A stretch of DNA of 64,000 nt, from NCBI GenBank assembly GCA_007115705.1, contig QXEO01000464.1, positions 9,552,719 to 9,616,718 of the forward strand, given 5' to 3'. The notes below the pieces were generated by a model. That model ran no database searches. It had not been told where the DNA came from and saw only the letters and a list, made by a program, of their open reading frames with translations. Shown piece by piece: positions 45,414-58,474 of this stretch (position 1 is its first letter; every line of letters begins with the position of its first letter). The DNA is from Dactylis glomerata (taxonomy: Eukaryota; Streptophyta; Magnoliopsida; Poales; Poaceae). Made by a program: the position numbers and the translations under genes.

Positions 45414-48400
45414 TCATGGTGGATCCACAACACTGAGTTTGGAGAGAAAGAAACTATGCTGTGCTCTAGTCTGTGCCTTTGTAAAGAAATCCGCTAACTG
45501 CAACTCTGAAGGCACATAGTGGAGTGCAATCACCTGATCCTGCACACTAGCATGTGTATAAAAGGCATCAACACCAATATGCTTGGTAAGCTCATGCTTT
45601 ACCAGATCACGTGCAATACTGATAGCACCTGTACTGTCAGACAAAAGTGTAGAGGGTGTCGTAACAGAGACCCCAAATTCAGCAAGTAACCACCGCAACC
45701 TAGTCACCTCAGTAGTCAACAAGGCCATAGCTTGCAACTCAGCCTCTACACTCGAACGGGAAACTGCGGTTTGTTTCTTCGTCTTCCATGCAATGAGCAA
45801 ACCACCAAGAAACACACAGTAAGCAGAAAGTGAACGGCGATCCATAGGATTGCTCGCCCACGTATCATCCGAGTAGGCCTGGAGCTGGAGAGAGCTGGAA
45901 CGAGGTAAGAAAAGACGACAAGTGATCGTGCCATGAAGGTAGCGCAGAACACAGAGGAGATGACTATAGTGAACAGTGGTAGGAGCTGAGACAAACTGAC
46001 TCAGAATATGAACAGGATAAGAGATGTCGGGACGAGTGACAGCAAGATAGACAAGACTCTCAACAAGATGATGATAATGTGTCGGGTCAGGAAGAGGATC
46101 ACCATCACTAGCACGAAGCTGGACATTGAGCTTCATAGGAGTCTCAACAGTGCGCTCATCCCCAAGAGCAGCACGAGCAAGAAGATCCTGGATATACTTT
46201 TCCTGGGAGATAGAAAAACCATCAGAAGTGGAGGAAACCTCAATCCCAAAAAAGTAGCGAAGAGGACCAAGATCAGTCATAAGAAACTGGTCATGAAGAC
46301 GGGCCTTAACAAAGGCAATATACTCAGAATCATCACCAGTGAAAGCGACGAGCCACAAGACGCGCTTTATAGCGCTCAAGAGATCCATCAGAGCGGGTCT
46401 TAATTTTGTAGACCCACTTGCACGTGATGGGACGAACACCGGGAGGAGGAGAAACAAGATCCCAAGTGCTAGTGCACTCAAGCGCATCAATCTCCTCGGC
46501 CATGGCAAGCTGCCATTTGGGATGACGCTCAACATCCCGATAAGAAGTCGGCTCGAGGGCAACAGAAAGACCGTACTGACTAGGAGAGTAACGATCAGGT
46601 GGACGATGCTGACGAGCAGGAAGAGGAGAGGGAATCTCATCAGAAGAAGAAGACACATCGGAAGAAGAGGAAGAAGGGACATCAGGAGGAGTATTCGGAA
46701 CAGTAGAACATCGAGAATAATGAAAGGGAAAAGGAGACAAAGGAGAGGTGGATGGGCTGTCAGAAGAGGAAGGAGGAGAATCAGGTGATGATGAGGAGGA
46801 CGATGGGGTCGGAGGCGAGGCATCGGCAATAATGGGTCCCGAAGGAGGATCAATAGAAACAGGGGGAGGTGTGTCAGGAAAAAGCAGAAAAGATATATCC
46901 TCTATCGGGTAGGTCGAGGAGGTGGGGCGAGGATAGAAAGGACGCATCTCATCAAATGTGACGTCACGAGAAATGCGCATCCGACGACCATCAGGGTCCC
47001 AACATTGATAGCCCTTATGCTCATCACTGTATCCAAGAAAAACACACTCAACAGACTGAGCGGTCAGTTTGGTGCATTCGTGAGGGGCAAGGAGAACATA
47101 GCAAATGCAACCAAACAAACGAAGCATCGAGTAATTAGGAGAACGACCGGAGAGACGCTCGAGAGGAATACCACCCTGTAGGGCGGTAGAAGGCCGAATG
47201 TTAATGAGATAAACTGATGTAGAGATAGCCTCAGCCCAAAAATGTGGCGGAAGAGAAGAAGCAATTATCATGGCATGAGTGGTCTCAAGAAGATGACGAT
47301 GCTTATGCTCAGCAACGCCATTCTGAGCATGGGCGCCCGGACAGGAGAACTGAGCAAGAGTGCCCTGCTCAGCAAGAACACCACGCAGCTGCTTGGAGAT
47401 ATACTCACCAGCAGAGTCAGCATGGAACACATGAATAGGTGTAGAAAACTGAGTGAGGACCATAGCCACAAAATGCTGATATATGGAGAGCACCTCACTG
47501 CGAGAACGCATAAAATACAACCAAGTGTGCCGGGAAAAATCATCTATAAATAGAATATAGTATTAATGGCCCCCTTTTGAAGCGAAAGGATCCGGACCCC
47601 AAAAATCAGAATGAAATAAATCAAAAGGTCGCTGAGATACAGACGCACTGGTAGGATAGGGTAGCTGAATCTGTTTGCCCAACCTACAACCCTGACAGTT
47701 TAAAGACACATCTCCTGAGACAGACCCCAGAAGACCACGATGAACTAACGACGACAGACAAGAGCCACAAATATGACAGAGACGATGATGCCACTGCTGA
47801 AAAGAGCCGGTGACGGAGGCGATGACCGCAGGAGAACTGGCAGGAGAGGTGGCAGCGGAAGGAACACGAAGCCAGTCTAACTCCCAAAGCCCCGAAGAGT
47901 CACGGCGGCGAGGGCCAGCTCCAACTAGGACATGTGTGTGACGATCCTGAACAACACAAGAATCCGCATCAAGAATGACGCAACAACCAGAATCAGTGAG
48001 CTGGCTTGCAAAAAACATGTTCATCTTAAGACGAGGAACATGAGAAATATCAGGAATAGAAAAGGAGGAAGTAGAAAGGGTGCCTCGACTAGAAACAAGA
48101 AGAGAGGTACCATCAGCAGTGAGAACATTAACAGGAGAAATGAGAGAGCGAAGAGCGGACAAAATAGAAGAATCAGGAGTCATATGGAAGGAAGCTCCAG
48201 AATTCAGATACCACGGGGACATACCTGACTGTGTAGAAGGTGGTGGTCGCGCAGTGCCAGGAGAATCAGTCACAGAACCAGCAGTGCCCGTCAAAGGAGG
48301 ACCTGTAGCGGCGAGCATACCACGAAGATGACTGATAATATCCTGATCAGTGGGGGCAACTGCAGAAGAGCCTGATGAACCAGAAGACGCACGAGCCTGG

Positions 48401-48418
48401 TGTTGGCGACGCAAACTG
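45414..48418 (-). pseudogene. copia polyprotein with deleted RT catalytic core
   Basis: Reading leftward: the tail of gag, then a copia protease (WYLNSGASFHMT, in which the usual catalytic Asp is Asn). Next are the gag-pre-integrase/HHCC region (WHHRLCH...CQGC) and the integrase core with FHADSAGEY and NGVAEHKHR. A Ser/Pro-rich linker and the RT start (YRDVERHPKWQLAMAEE) follow. At about 46345 the chain jumps from RYKARLVAR directly to TGDDSEYIAF, skipping roughly 150 residues that include the YVDD catalytic box, and changes frame. RT end and RNase H (RPDISYPVHILSQF, KHELTKHIGVDAFY) continue to TGA at 45414. There is also a TAA after DPFASKGGH (~47562). It is inactive. Confidence 0.9.
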
Positions 48419-48423
48419 GGATT

Positions 48424-49125
48424 TTTTCTCAAAAGAGTGCTGAAATTTTTCGGAGTGTGGGAGATGATAGCTCTACTTCTTTTAATGATTTTGATGTTAA
48501 TGGCTGCAATATATCTGAAGTTATTTTGTTCTTGCAAAAGCTTGCTTTGACTCCCAATGCTAGTTCTTGAAATATTGCTTTTACTAAGCATATTACCAAT
48601 GCTCTCATGAAAATTAGGGATGAAAAGTTGCAGCAAAAAGCTTCTGTTCCCAAGAAGTTAGAAGATGGTTGGGAACCCATCATCGATATGCATGTTAATG
48701 GTTTTGATTGCCATGCTTTATGTGATCTAGGTGCTAGTATTTCTATTATGCCTAGAAAAATTTATGACATGCTTGATTTACCACCGCTTGAAAAGTGTTA
48801 TTATGATGTTCCTATTGCTGATGTTGCTAAGAAGAAACCTTTGGGAAGGATTAATGATGTTCTTATTGTGGTTAACAATAACCTTGTTCCCATTGATTTT
48901 CTTGCTATGAATGTTGAATGCCATGCTTCATGTCCTATTATTTTGGGAAGACCTTTTCTTCGAACTGTAGGTGCCATCATTGATATGAGGGAAGGCACTA
49001 TCAAATATCAATTCCCACTCAAGAAAGGTATGGAACACTTCCCTAGGAAAAGAAAGAAATTACTTTTTGACTCTATTCTTAGAGCAAATTATGAGCTTGA
49101 TGCTTCATCTCTTGATATTACTTGA
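48424..49125 (+). pseudogene. gag (end)-protease of Athila-like copy 2
   Basis: Open from the truncation except for TGA at ~48568 (Ser-Ser-stop before NIAFTKHITNALM). The downstream 172-codon frame (48607-49125) covers the whole protease, with CDLGASISIMP and ILGRPFLRTVGA motifs, and ends at the same place as copy 1. It has no duplication, so it represents the ancestral arrangement of this region. Confidence 0.85.
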
Positions 49126-52030
49126 TTCACAATTTTCTGCGCCTAGCTCAAATGCGTTAAAGAAAAGCACTCTTGGGAGATAACCCAATGTTTTATTTTC
49201 AGTATTTTTTCTTTTATTTGAGTCTTGGAAGTCATTACTACTGTAATGACCGCTCCTTATCCTTTTTATTTTATTGTTGTCCCAAGAGAAGCCTCTAATT
49301 CGAGTGAGGTAAAGATTTGGGGATGTTGCTGTCCTGAAACTGTTTTCGGTGCTGCACCGTAAAAATTCGTATAAATTCTCTGTATATCTTTTGGACCTGC
49401 GATTTCTTGTGCATATGCCCCAGGTTATATCCAAACTTTTGTTAGTTGAACACTTTTTGATTTGAGCAACAGAAAATCCCTCAAAAATTCGACCTTTGTC
49501 AGCTGTTCTGTTTTGACAGATTTCTGCCACTATTCGTTTTTGCCGCTTTATCGCTTTCTTTTGAGTTCTTTTGATCACGGAACTTTAGGGAAAGTTGCTA
49601 CAGTAGTATATACTTTATATGTGGTGGTTTTTGGTTGAAACCTGAAGCAAAAAGAGGTTGATTATATGTTATGCTTACACTAATGTTGCTAATAGATTTG
49701 TGTTTATCTTTGTATGAAGGAAGTTTTCAAGTGTAGGGATTGGAGAATGATGAGATGAGTTGAAGAATGGACAAAAGCTCAAGCTTGGGGATGCCCATGC
49801 ATCACCCCAAGAAATATCCAAGAAGTACAAGCATCAAAGCTTGGGGATGCCCCCGAGGCACCCCTTCTTCATCGGCAAAAATCAGGTAACCTTTCAAGAC
49901 ACTATATTTTTATTGCTTCATGCACTATATGTTTTTCTTGGAGCGTCAGTTGTTTTAGTTTTCTTATTTAGTTTAGTTTTGTTTTCTGTAATAAATGGTT
50001 GGAACCCAACAAATTTCTTTTGGAGGAGATGTACTCGTTTTCATTTGCCAAGAACACTCCGTTTTCATTCTTACAATTTCACCGAGTGTTCTTCTTTTTC
50101 TGCTACTGCTTTTGGTTTTCGTTTTCGCCTTGATTTGCGTTTAGACCTTATCATATCTTTTCATCAAGGTGTATTTTTGCCTCTGATCTTTATTGGTTTT
50201 CATCAAAAGAGGTGTTTATAAAAATTTCAAATGGTGTTGGAAAAGAGAAAAAGCTTTTTGCAAAATAGTGGTACAAGAAGGAGCTTGTGTAGACTGCGGC
50301 TTAGGCTTTTTCATGTCATGCTTGATGTCTTTTTTATAGTATGCTTAGTGGTTTTTCTGTAGCATGACTTGTCTCAAATAACTGAGATTGCTTAATGAGC
50401 CTTTGAAAAAATCATGCGTTGTTTTTATTGTATGGAAGCATTATTTTGGTTTTCTCCTTGATGCTTTATTTGGGTTGACTTGGCGCATGCTCACACATGT
50501 TAGACTCTTACAAAGTCGCCAATAGCCTCTGTGATCATTTAGTTTTTGACTTTTGATGCCATCTTATGCTTCTTTTAATGTCGCTTTGTTGCTTTGCATG
50601 ATTATGGCCATTATTGCTCTCTTAGTTGGTCGCTCCCAGTCTTTTGCTAGCCCTCGCCTTGTACTGAGTATGAGCTCTACTCGTGCATCCAACTCCTAAA
50701 AGCCAAAGTTTTCCAAAGTGTCCACCATACATACCTACTAGCAATTTGCTATTCCAAGTAAATTTGACTTCCTTTTATCTTCTCTTCAAATTAAACTCTT
50801 ACCAGTGTTATGCGAAAATTGGTCAGTAAAGCTCTCACGAACCGGAAGGCACACTTTACTTTTTCCTGTTCTTAAAAATTTGACATTGTGGTCTTTTATG
50901 TTGAGTTGTTATGCTTGCAAGTTGTAAGTTGGATTCTAGCCCAACCATGCTGTCATGGGGCAAGCTTTCAACATTGCACTTCTTATTTGAGTTGATATCG
51001 TGATCTTTTGTTTATGGATGCCCGCGGTGTGAAATGAATTGGGAATCTTGTGGGGATCATGGAGTTTGTATATGTGTTAGGGAAATGCCTGGGCCGCCAA
51101 TCTAAGCCATGCATAATTCATGGTGGAAATTTGCAGCATACCCATGGTGGACACTCGACGACGCATCTCACAATAAAAGGCTAAACAAATGGCAAATAAA
51201 AGAGATGTCGAGGTGTTCATTGTCTGCTTGTCCTGTCATTTTGATGTGGGCTTGTTCCATGTCATCGGGCACGGAGGTACCCCGTTGGCGGTTCTCGATG
51301 ATACATATATACTTACAATGACAAGAGCCTTGCTTGGGACTCTACGTTGAGTAGCATGAGGTTTGGGTACTCGTATTCATGGGACACGAGGTTTTCAACT
51401 TATGATTTGTCAAGCATATGCATCATAATTGTTCTCGCATTAACTCTAACCATTCAAGATGCTTATGATGGGGGCAATGAGAGCTCAAAGCCGGTAAGTA
51501 ACATAATTTTTGAAGGTTATAAAACTTGCAATCACTGCTTCCCTCTGCGAAGGGTCTTTCTTCTACTTTTATGTTGTGTCACCACCTTCTATCTTTATGC
51601 ACCATAAGAGAGCAAAGTTGTCATTCTTAGTATAATGTGCATTGTCCCAAAGTTTTCATTGATTGATTCATATTGTTGGTTTCACTTGTTCTTAAATTAC
51701 TTGTATCTAGTCGCCCTCTTAAACTTGAAGGTGTCCTATGCATTTATGTTTTGCTCTCTATGAAGGACAAGCTGAAAACCATTTGTATGTTTTCCTTATG
51801 ATTTGAACACACGTTTGACTTTCATTGTTTCATTTTCATGATCTTTTGTTTGTGTTCATTTGCATGTTTATAACATGGTTGCTAAGTTCCTATTGTCAAG
51901 ATTATATCTTCATGCCCATGTTTTAAGTTCTTTTGATCCCTGCTCACAAATGCTTACATATATAATCAAGATTGTGTAGGTGCATGTCACCTCAAAAATT
52001 ATTCTTTTGTTATCACTTACCTACTCGAGG
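49126..52030 (+). other. Non-coding spacer of Athila-like copy 2
   Basis: Collinear with 1754-4446 plus 11559-11770 of copy 1. It holds AAGCTTGGGGATGC at 49781-49794 and 49837-49850; the third copy is at 53722-53735 before the LTR. No gene is supported. Confidence 0.8.
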
Positions 52031-52035
52031 ACGAG

Positions 52036-53708
52036 TGATACTCCAAGTTGATGTGGGAGATCAGAGGTCCTTGTGCGTGGTGAATGACCAGCCCATTGGG
52101 AACCCCAAGAGGAAGGTATGATGAGTATAGCAGCTTGTTTTCCCTCAGTTAAGAAACCAAGGTTTATCGTTCAGGAGAAAAGCAGACAATGACGACTGAA
52201 GGCGATGCTTGCTAGTTTGCGACAGCTTCGGACAATTTATATATGGCGCCTCGTCCAAGCTTTGCTTGCTAGCTGCAATGCGGAACCTGCACACACACAA
52301 CCAAGTACTTTGTTCCCAACTTGCGATGAGGTTGTCAATCTCACCGGTTTGCTTGAAACAAAGGTTATGAGCGTATCGAGTGGAAAATAGTAGAGTATGC
52401 GAATAAAGTAAACAGTGCGAGTAAAGTAAACAGGTAATAGCAATATGATGGAAATAGGACCGGGGTCCACAGTTCACTAGTGGTGTCTCTCCATAAGATA
52501 AATAACACATGTCGGGTAAACAAATTACAGTTGGGCAATTGATAGAATAAAGATAAACATGATATGTCAAGAAGATCACTATGAGATTTACTCTGGGCAT
52601 TACAACAAAATACATAGACCGCCATCCAACTGCATCTATGACTAATAATCCACTCCCGGGGATATCAATCCGAACACCCCATGAGTATTAAGTTGCGAAC
52701 AACAGATAATTGCATTAAGCAAAGTGTGTAATGTAAACAAAGCATATGCCCTTGAGCATATGAATGTTGTTTTCTCCCTAGTAGCAACAGCACATCTACA
52801 ACCTTAGAGGTTTCTGTCACTCCCCCAGGTTAAATAGAGGCATGAACCCACTATCGAGCATAAATACCCCCTCTTGGAGTCACTAGCAACTACTCGGCCA
52901 AGATAGCTACTAACAACGGAGAGCATGCAAGATCATAAACAACATAGAGATAACATAAGATAATATTCAGTACAGCAACTCAATCATAAACACCAATATT
53001 CATCGGATCCCAACAAACCAAACATGTAGAATTACATAACGGTGATCTCAATCATGTAGGGCAGCTCATGAGATCTAAACATGAATCACATGGTGTAGAA
53101 GACAACCATCTAGCTACTGCTATGTACCCATAGTCCAAGGTAGACTACTCACTCATCGCTACGGAGGCAAGCATGGCGATGAAGAAGACCTCTGGTGGCG
53201 ATTCCCCTCTCCGGCAGGGTGCCGGGAAGAGCTTTTGGACCCTCCCGATCTTCGGGTCGACGGTGGCGGCGGATCGCGATGTGTTCTGGAAAAGTGATCG
53301 GTTACTTAGGTTTTTTTTCCGTCGGGGGGTCTTTATAGGCGAAGGGGCGATGTCAGAGGAGGGCCCAGGTGGCCTCACACCTTGGTGGCGCGGGCCAGGG
53401 GCTGGCTGCGCCACCCTGGCGTGTGGGCCCCTGGTGGACCCTCTCCTTCTCTCCTTCGGATCTCTGGAAGCTTCCGGGTAAAATAAGACTTCAGGAACTT
53501 GTTTCGTCCAATTCTTTGAATATTTCCTGTGTATCACTTCTGAAACACAAAAACAGCAGAAAACAGGGAACTGGCACTGTGGCAACTCGTTAGTAGGTTA
53601 GTTCCGGAAAATGCATAAAAGTGCCACGAAGTGTAACGAAACAATATGCAAATGGTGTAAAAACAAGCATGGAGCATCAAAAATTATAGATACGTTGGAG
53701 ACGTATCA
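52036..53708 (-). repeat. Solo LTR inside Athila-like copy 2
   Basis: 1673 bp, reverse orientation, TGATACTCC to GAGACGTATCA, with target duplication ACGAG (52031-52035 and 53709-53713). It splits the last 30 bases of the host spacer from its polypurine tract. The host sequence rejoins exactly when it is removed. Confidence 0.95.
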
Positions 53709-53736
53709 ACGAGCAGGAGTTAAGCTTGGGGATGCT

Positions 53737-55384
53737 TGATATGTCTCCAACGTATCTATAATTTTTGATGCTCCATGCTTGTTTTTACACCATTTGCCTA
53801 CTGTTTCGTTACACTTCGTGGCACTTTTATGCATTTTCCGGAACTAACCTATTAACAAGTCGCCACAGTGCCAGTTCCCTGTTTTCTGCTGTTTTTGTGT
53901 TTCAGAAGTGATACACAGGAAATAGTCTCGGAATTGGACGAAACAAGTTCCTGAAGTCTTATTTTTCCTGGAAGCTTCCAGAGATCCGAAGAGGAGATGG
54001 AGTGGGGCCACGAGGTGGCCACACACCAGGGCGGCGCCGCCTAGGCCCTGGCCGCGCCCCCTACGTGTGAGACCGCCTCGGTCCACTTCTGACGATGCCC
54101 CTTCGCCTATAAAGACCCCCCGACGGAAAAAACCTAAGTACCCGATCAATTTTCTAGAACACATCGCGATCCGCCGCCGCCGTCGACCCGAAGATCGGGA
54201 TGGTCCAGAAGCTCTTCCCGGCACCCTGCCGGAGAGGGGAATCGCCACCGGAGGTCTTCTTCATCGCCATGCTTGCCTCCGGAGCGATGAGTGAGTAGTC
54301 TACCTTGGACTATGGGTCCATAGCAGTAGCTAGATGGTTGTCTTCTCCACCATGTGCTTCATGTTTAGATCTCATGAGCTTCCCTACATGATTGAGATCA
54401 ACGTTATGTAATTCTACATGTTTGGTTTGTTGGGATCCGATGAATATTGGTGTTATGATTGAGTTGCTATACTGAAATATATCTTATGTTATCTCTATGT
54501 TGTTTATGATCTTGCATGCTCTCCGTTGTTAGTAGCTATCTTGGCCGAGTAGTTGCTAGTGACTCCAAGAGGGGGTATTTATGCTCGATAGTGGGTTCAT
54601 GCCTCTATTTAATCTGGGGGAGTGACAGAAACCTCTAAGGTTGTAGATGTGCTGTTGCTACTAGGGAGAAAACAACATTCATATGCTCAAGGGCATATGC
54701 TTTGTTTACATTACACACTTTGCTTAATGCAATTATCTGTTGTTCGCAACTTAATACTTGTGGAGTTCTCGGATTGATTCGCCACAAGTGGATTATTAGT
54801 CATAGATGCAGTTGGATGGTGGTCTCTGTATTTTGTTGTAATGCCCAGAGTAAATCTCATAGTGATCTTTTTGACATATCACGTTTATCTTTATTCTATC
54901 AATTGCCCAACTGTAATTTGTTTACCCAGCATGTGTTATTTATCTTATGGAGAGACACCACTAGTGAACTGTGGACCCCGGTCCTATTTCCATCATATTG
55001 CTATCACCTGTTTACTTTACTCGCACTGTTTACTTTACTCGCATTCTTCTACTGTTTTCCACTCGATACGCTCATAACCTTTGTTTCAAGCAAACCGGTG
55101 AGATTGACAACCTCATCGCAAGTTGGGAACAAAGTACTTGGTTGTGTGTGTGCAGGTTCCGCGTTGCAGCTAGCAAAGCAAAGCTTGGACGAGGTGCCAT
55201 ATATAAATTGTCCGAAGCTGTCGTTAAGCCAGTCCGCATCACCTTCAGTCGCATTGTCTGCTCTTCTCCTGAACGATAAACCTTGGTTTCTTAACTGAGG
55301 GAAAACTAGCTGCTATACTCATCACACCTTCCTCTTGGGGTTCCCAACAGGCCGGTTATTTACTTCATCAACTTGGCACCATCA
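53737..55384 (+). repeat. 3' LTR of Athila-like copy 2
   Basis: 1648 bp, TGATATGTCTCCAACGTATC to TTGGCACCATCA. A TATA-like TATAAAG is at 54108-54114. The preceding polypurine motif is one base away. Confidence 0.9.
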
Positions 55385-55901
55385 GGCCTCCGGTGGTGAT
55401 TCCCCTCTTCGGCAAGGTGTCGGGAAGAGCTTCTGGACCCTCCCGATCTCGCATCGACGATGGTGGCGCCTTGCAGTACGTTTTCTGGAAAAGAGTTCGG
55501 GCCTTTAGGGTTTTCTCATCAAGGATAATATATAGGCGGAAGGGCGATGTCAGGGGGTGGACCAGTGGCCCACACCACCTAGTGGCACGGCCAGGGGTGG
55601 CCCGCACCGCCCTATGGAGTGGCTGCCCTCTACCCCCCCTGTTTCTGCTTTGGACTCCGTCTCATGTCGGGAAAAATAGGAACTTCGGCTTTTGTTTCAT
55701 CCAATTCCGAAAATATTTCCTGTGTAACTTTTCTGAAACACAGAAATAGCAGAAAACAGGAAACTGGCACTGTGGCATCTCGTTAATAGGTTAGATCCGT
55801 AAAATGCATAAAAACTCCATGAAGTCTAACAAAACACAAAGCAAATGGTGCATAAACAAGCATGGAGCATCAAAAATTATAGATATGTTTGAGACGTATC
55901 A
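55385..55901 (-). repeat. Partial 3' LTR of Athila-like copy 3
   Basis: The first ~517 bases of the LTR on the minus strand, ending GATATGTTTGAGACGTATCA in plus orientation. It is cut at 55385 by copy 2. Confidence 0.85.
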
Positions 55902-58474
55902 AGCATCCCCAAGCTTAACTCCTACTCGTCCTCGAGTAGGTAAGTGATAACAAAACAATAATTTTTGAGGTGACATGCACCAACACAATCTTGATCAAAC
56001 GATGTAAAGCATTGAGTGTTGAGATCAAAGTACTCTAAACATGGGCATAAAAGACATAATCTTGACAATAAAACTTAGCAACCATGATATAACATGAAAA
56101 GTAACACAAACAAAAGATCATGAGTAATAATGCATTGAAAGTCAATTGTGTGTTTTGAGCATATAGAAAAACATAGCAAAGTGGTATTTAGCTTGTCCCT
56201 CATGGAGTAGCAAAACATAAATGCATAGGACACCTTCAAGTTTAAGAGGGTGACTACATACTAATAATTTAAGAACAAGCGAAACCATAATCATGAATCA
56301 ATCAATAATAAATTTTGGTACTATACACATTATACTCAGAATGACAACTATGCTCTCTTAGACGGTGCATAAAGGTAGAAGGTGAAGACTCAACATAAAA
56401 GTAAAAGAAAGGACCTTCACAGAGGGAAGCAGGGATTTAGCATGTGCTAGAGCTTTTCATTTGTAAAACAGAGATAAAAATTTGTTTTGAGAGGTGGTTG
56501 TTCTTGTCAACGACTGGCAATGGAGTTCTTACTATCTTCCATACTAGACAAGTTTTGAGAGAGATTGGCACATTTGTGCTCTTTTATAAAGCTTGGCACT
56601 CCTCCCCACTTTTCTTTTCAGAAACCATGGCTAACCGATTCCATCGGGTGCCTACCAACTTTCACATACCATGGAGGAGTGCCTTTTTTTTTTTTGAAAG
56701 ATTACAATATGGAAGATAGCAAATCCAACCACTACGTCCCCATGAGCTGAAAACAGTGTCACAAAATGAGAAGTATTTTGAAGGTTTTTTTGAAAGGTAG
56801 CACATGAAAATTTATTTGGAATGGCTTGAAAATAACATGCATAGGAATTTATAGCGGACTCTTTGGAATAACTTGGTTTTTGGGTGTTGGATGCACGAGA
56901 AGTATTCCCTCTTAGTACAAATGAAGGCTAGCAAAAGACTGGGAGCGATCAACTAAGAGAGCAATAACGGCCATAATCATGCATAGCGACAAAACATTAT
57001 TAACCAAAGCATAAAGTGGTATCACAAGTCAAAAATCAAATGATCATAGAGGCTTGAGGTGACTGGTTAAAGTCAAACATGTTGTAAGCATGCGCCAAGT
57101 CAACCCAAATAAAGCATCAAAGGAGAATACCACAATAATATGCTCCCATATAATAAAAACAACGCATGATTCTTTCAAAGGCACATTAAGCAATCTCAGG
57201 CATCTAAGACAAGTCATGCTACAGCAAAAACTACTAAAAATATAATCAAAATTACATCAAGCATGACATGCAAAAGTCTAAGCCACAGTCTAAACAAGCT
57301 CCCATTTGTACCACTATAGGCATGGAACTTTTTTTCTCTTTTCCAACACCAATCAACCTTTTTGAAACAACTCTTAAAGATGAAAACCAACATAGACCAG
57401 AGGTCTAAACACACCTAGATACAAAGAACTTACAAGTTCTGAACAAAAATCAAGGCGAAAAATGAAAGCTAAACGCAGTACTAGAAAGAGAGAACACTCG
57501 GTGAACGAAAAGAGTGAAAACTAGAGTGTTCTTGGCAATGAAAAACGGAGTGTGTCTTCTCCAAAAGAAACATGTTGGGGTCCAACCATTTATTGCAGCA
57601 AACAAAAGAAAAGAAAACTGAAAGCAAAAATAAAGACGCTCCAAGAAAAATGCATAGTACATGAAGCAATAAAAATATAGTGTCTTGAAAGATGACCTGA
57701 TATTTGTCGATGAAGAAGGGGTGCCTCGGGGCATCCCCAAGCTTTGACTCTTGTACCTCATGGATATTTCTTGGGGTGACATGGGCATCCCCAAGCTTGA
57801 ACTTTTGTCCATTCTTCATCTCATCTCATCATTCTCCTTTCCCTACACTTGAAAACTTCCTTCATACAAAACTTCACACAATTCTTATTACCAACATTAG
57901 TGCAAGCAAGATAGTAAATCCACCCTTTGGTTCAGTTTCAACTCAAGTATAACACCCATTAAAGCATAAGCTACTGTATCAACTTCCTCAAAAGTTCCTT
58001 GATCAAAAGAACTCAAAAAGAAAGATCAAAAGAACTCAAAAAGAAAGAGATCAGGAGGCAAACACAAATAGTGGCGGAAATCTGTCAAAACAGAACAGCT
58101 GGTAAAGATCGATTTTTTTTGAAAATCTTCCATTGCTCAAATCGAAAAGTGCAAAACTAACGAAAGTTAGGCAATAACCTGGGTCATGTGCACAAGAAAT
58201 TGCAGATCAAAAAGAGATTCTTAGAATTTTCACGAATTAATACGGTACAACACAGAAATCTGTTTGAGGACATCAACTTCCCCAAATCTTACCTTCCTCC
58301 AATTAGAGGTTCTTCTTGGCACAAAAACGAAATAAAAATGATAAGGAGAGGTCATTACAGTAGTAATAACTTATAATACTCAACAAAAAGAAAAGGTACT
58401 GAAAATAAAACATTGGGTTATCTCCCAAGAGTGCTTTTCTTTAACGCCTTTGAGCTAGGCGCAGAAAGTGGAAA
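55902..58474 (-). other. Non-coding spacer of Athila-like copy 3
   Basis: Reverse counterpart of 1754-4446. The polypurine motif (GCATCCCCAAGCTT in plus orientation) is at 55903-55916, with internal copies at 57731-57744 and 57785-57798. No gene is seen. Confidence 0.8.

Larger units (their letters stand above)
45270..48421 (-). mobile_element. Ty1/copia element, 5'-truncated
   Basis: On the minus strand it runs from a truncation at ~48418-48421, where it is fused to Athila-like copy 2, through protease, integrase and a deleted reverse transcriptase to RNase H and a 131-bp 3' LTR. Flanking bases before the LTR are CATGC (45265-45269); the opposite target duplication is lost. The domain order (integrase before RT) establishes copia. 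The very short LTR and the motifs suggest a small-LTR copia lineage. Confidence 0.9.
48422..55384 (+). mobile_element. Athila-like element copy 2, 5'-truncated
   Basis: It begins abruptly inside gag at ~48422, where the sequence switches from copia to a phrase homologous to 836-865 of copy 1. It continues through protease, spacer and a complete 3' LTR (53737-55384). A solo LTR of the same family lies near its 3' end at 52036-53708. No RT is present. Right-hand flank is the truncated LTR of copy 3, which it probably invaded. Confidence 0.87.

Noticed and set aside
46333..46853. N-terminal part of the 479-codon frame beginning at 46853
   Set aside because: It reads the Ser/Pro-rich linker of the copia polyprotein out of frame as Leu/Pro; only the part below ~46345 is genuine reverse transcriptase-RNase H.
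53145..54294. Frames of 75-146 codons in Athila-like LTRs (also at 11908-12358, 39771-40192, 61852-62252)
   Set aside because: They recur because the LTR is repeated; the translations are not conserved between copies and contain the LTR's TATA region.
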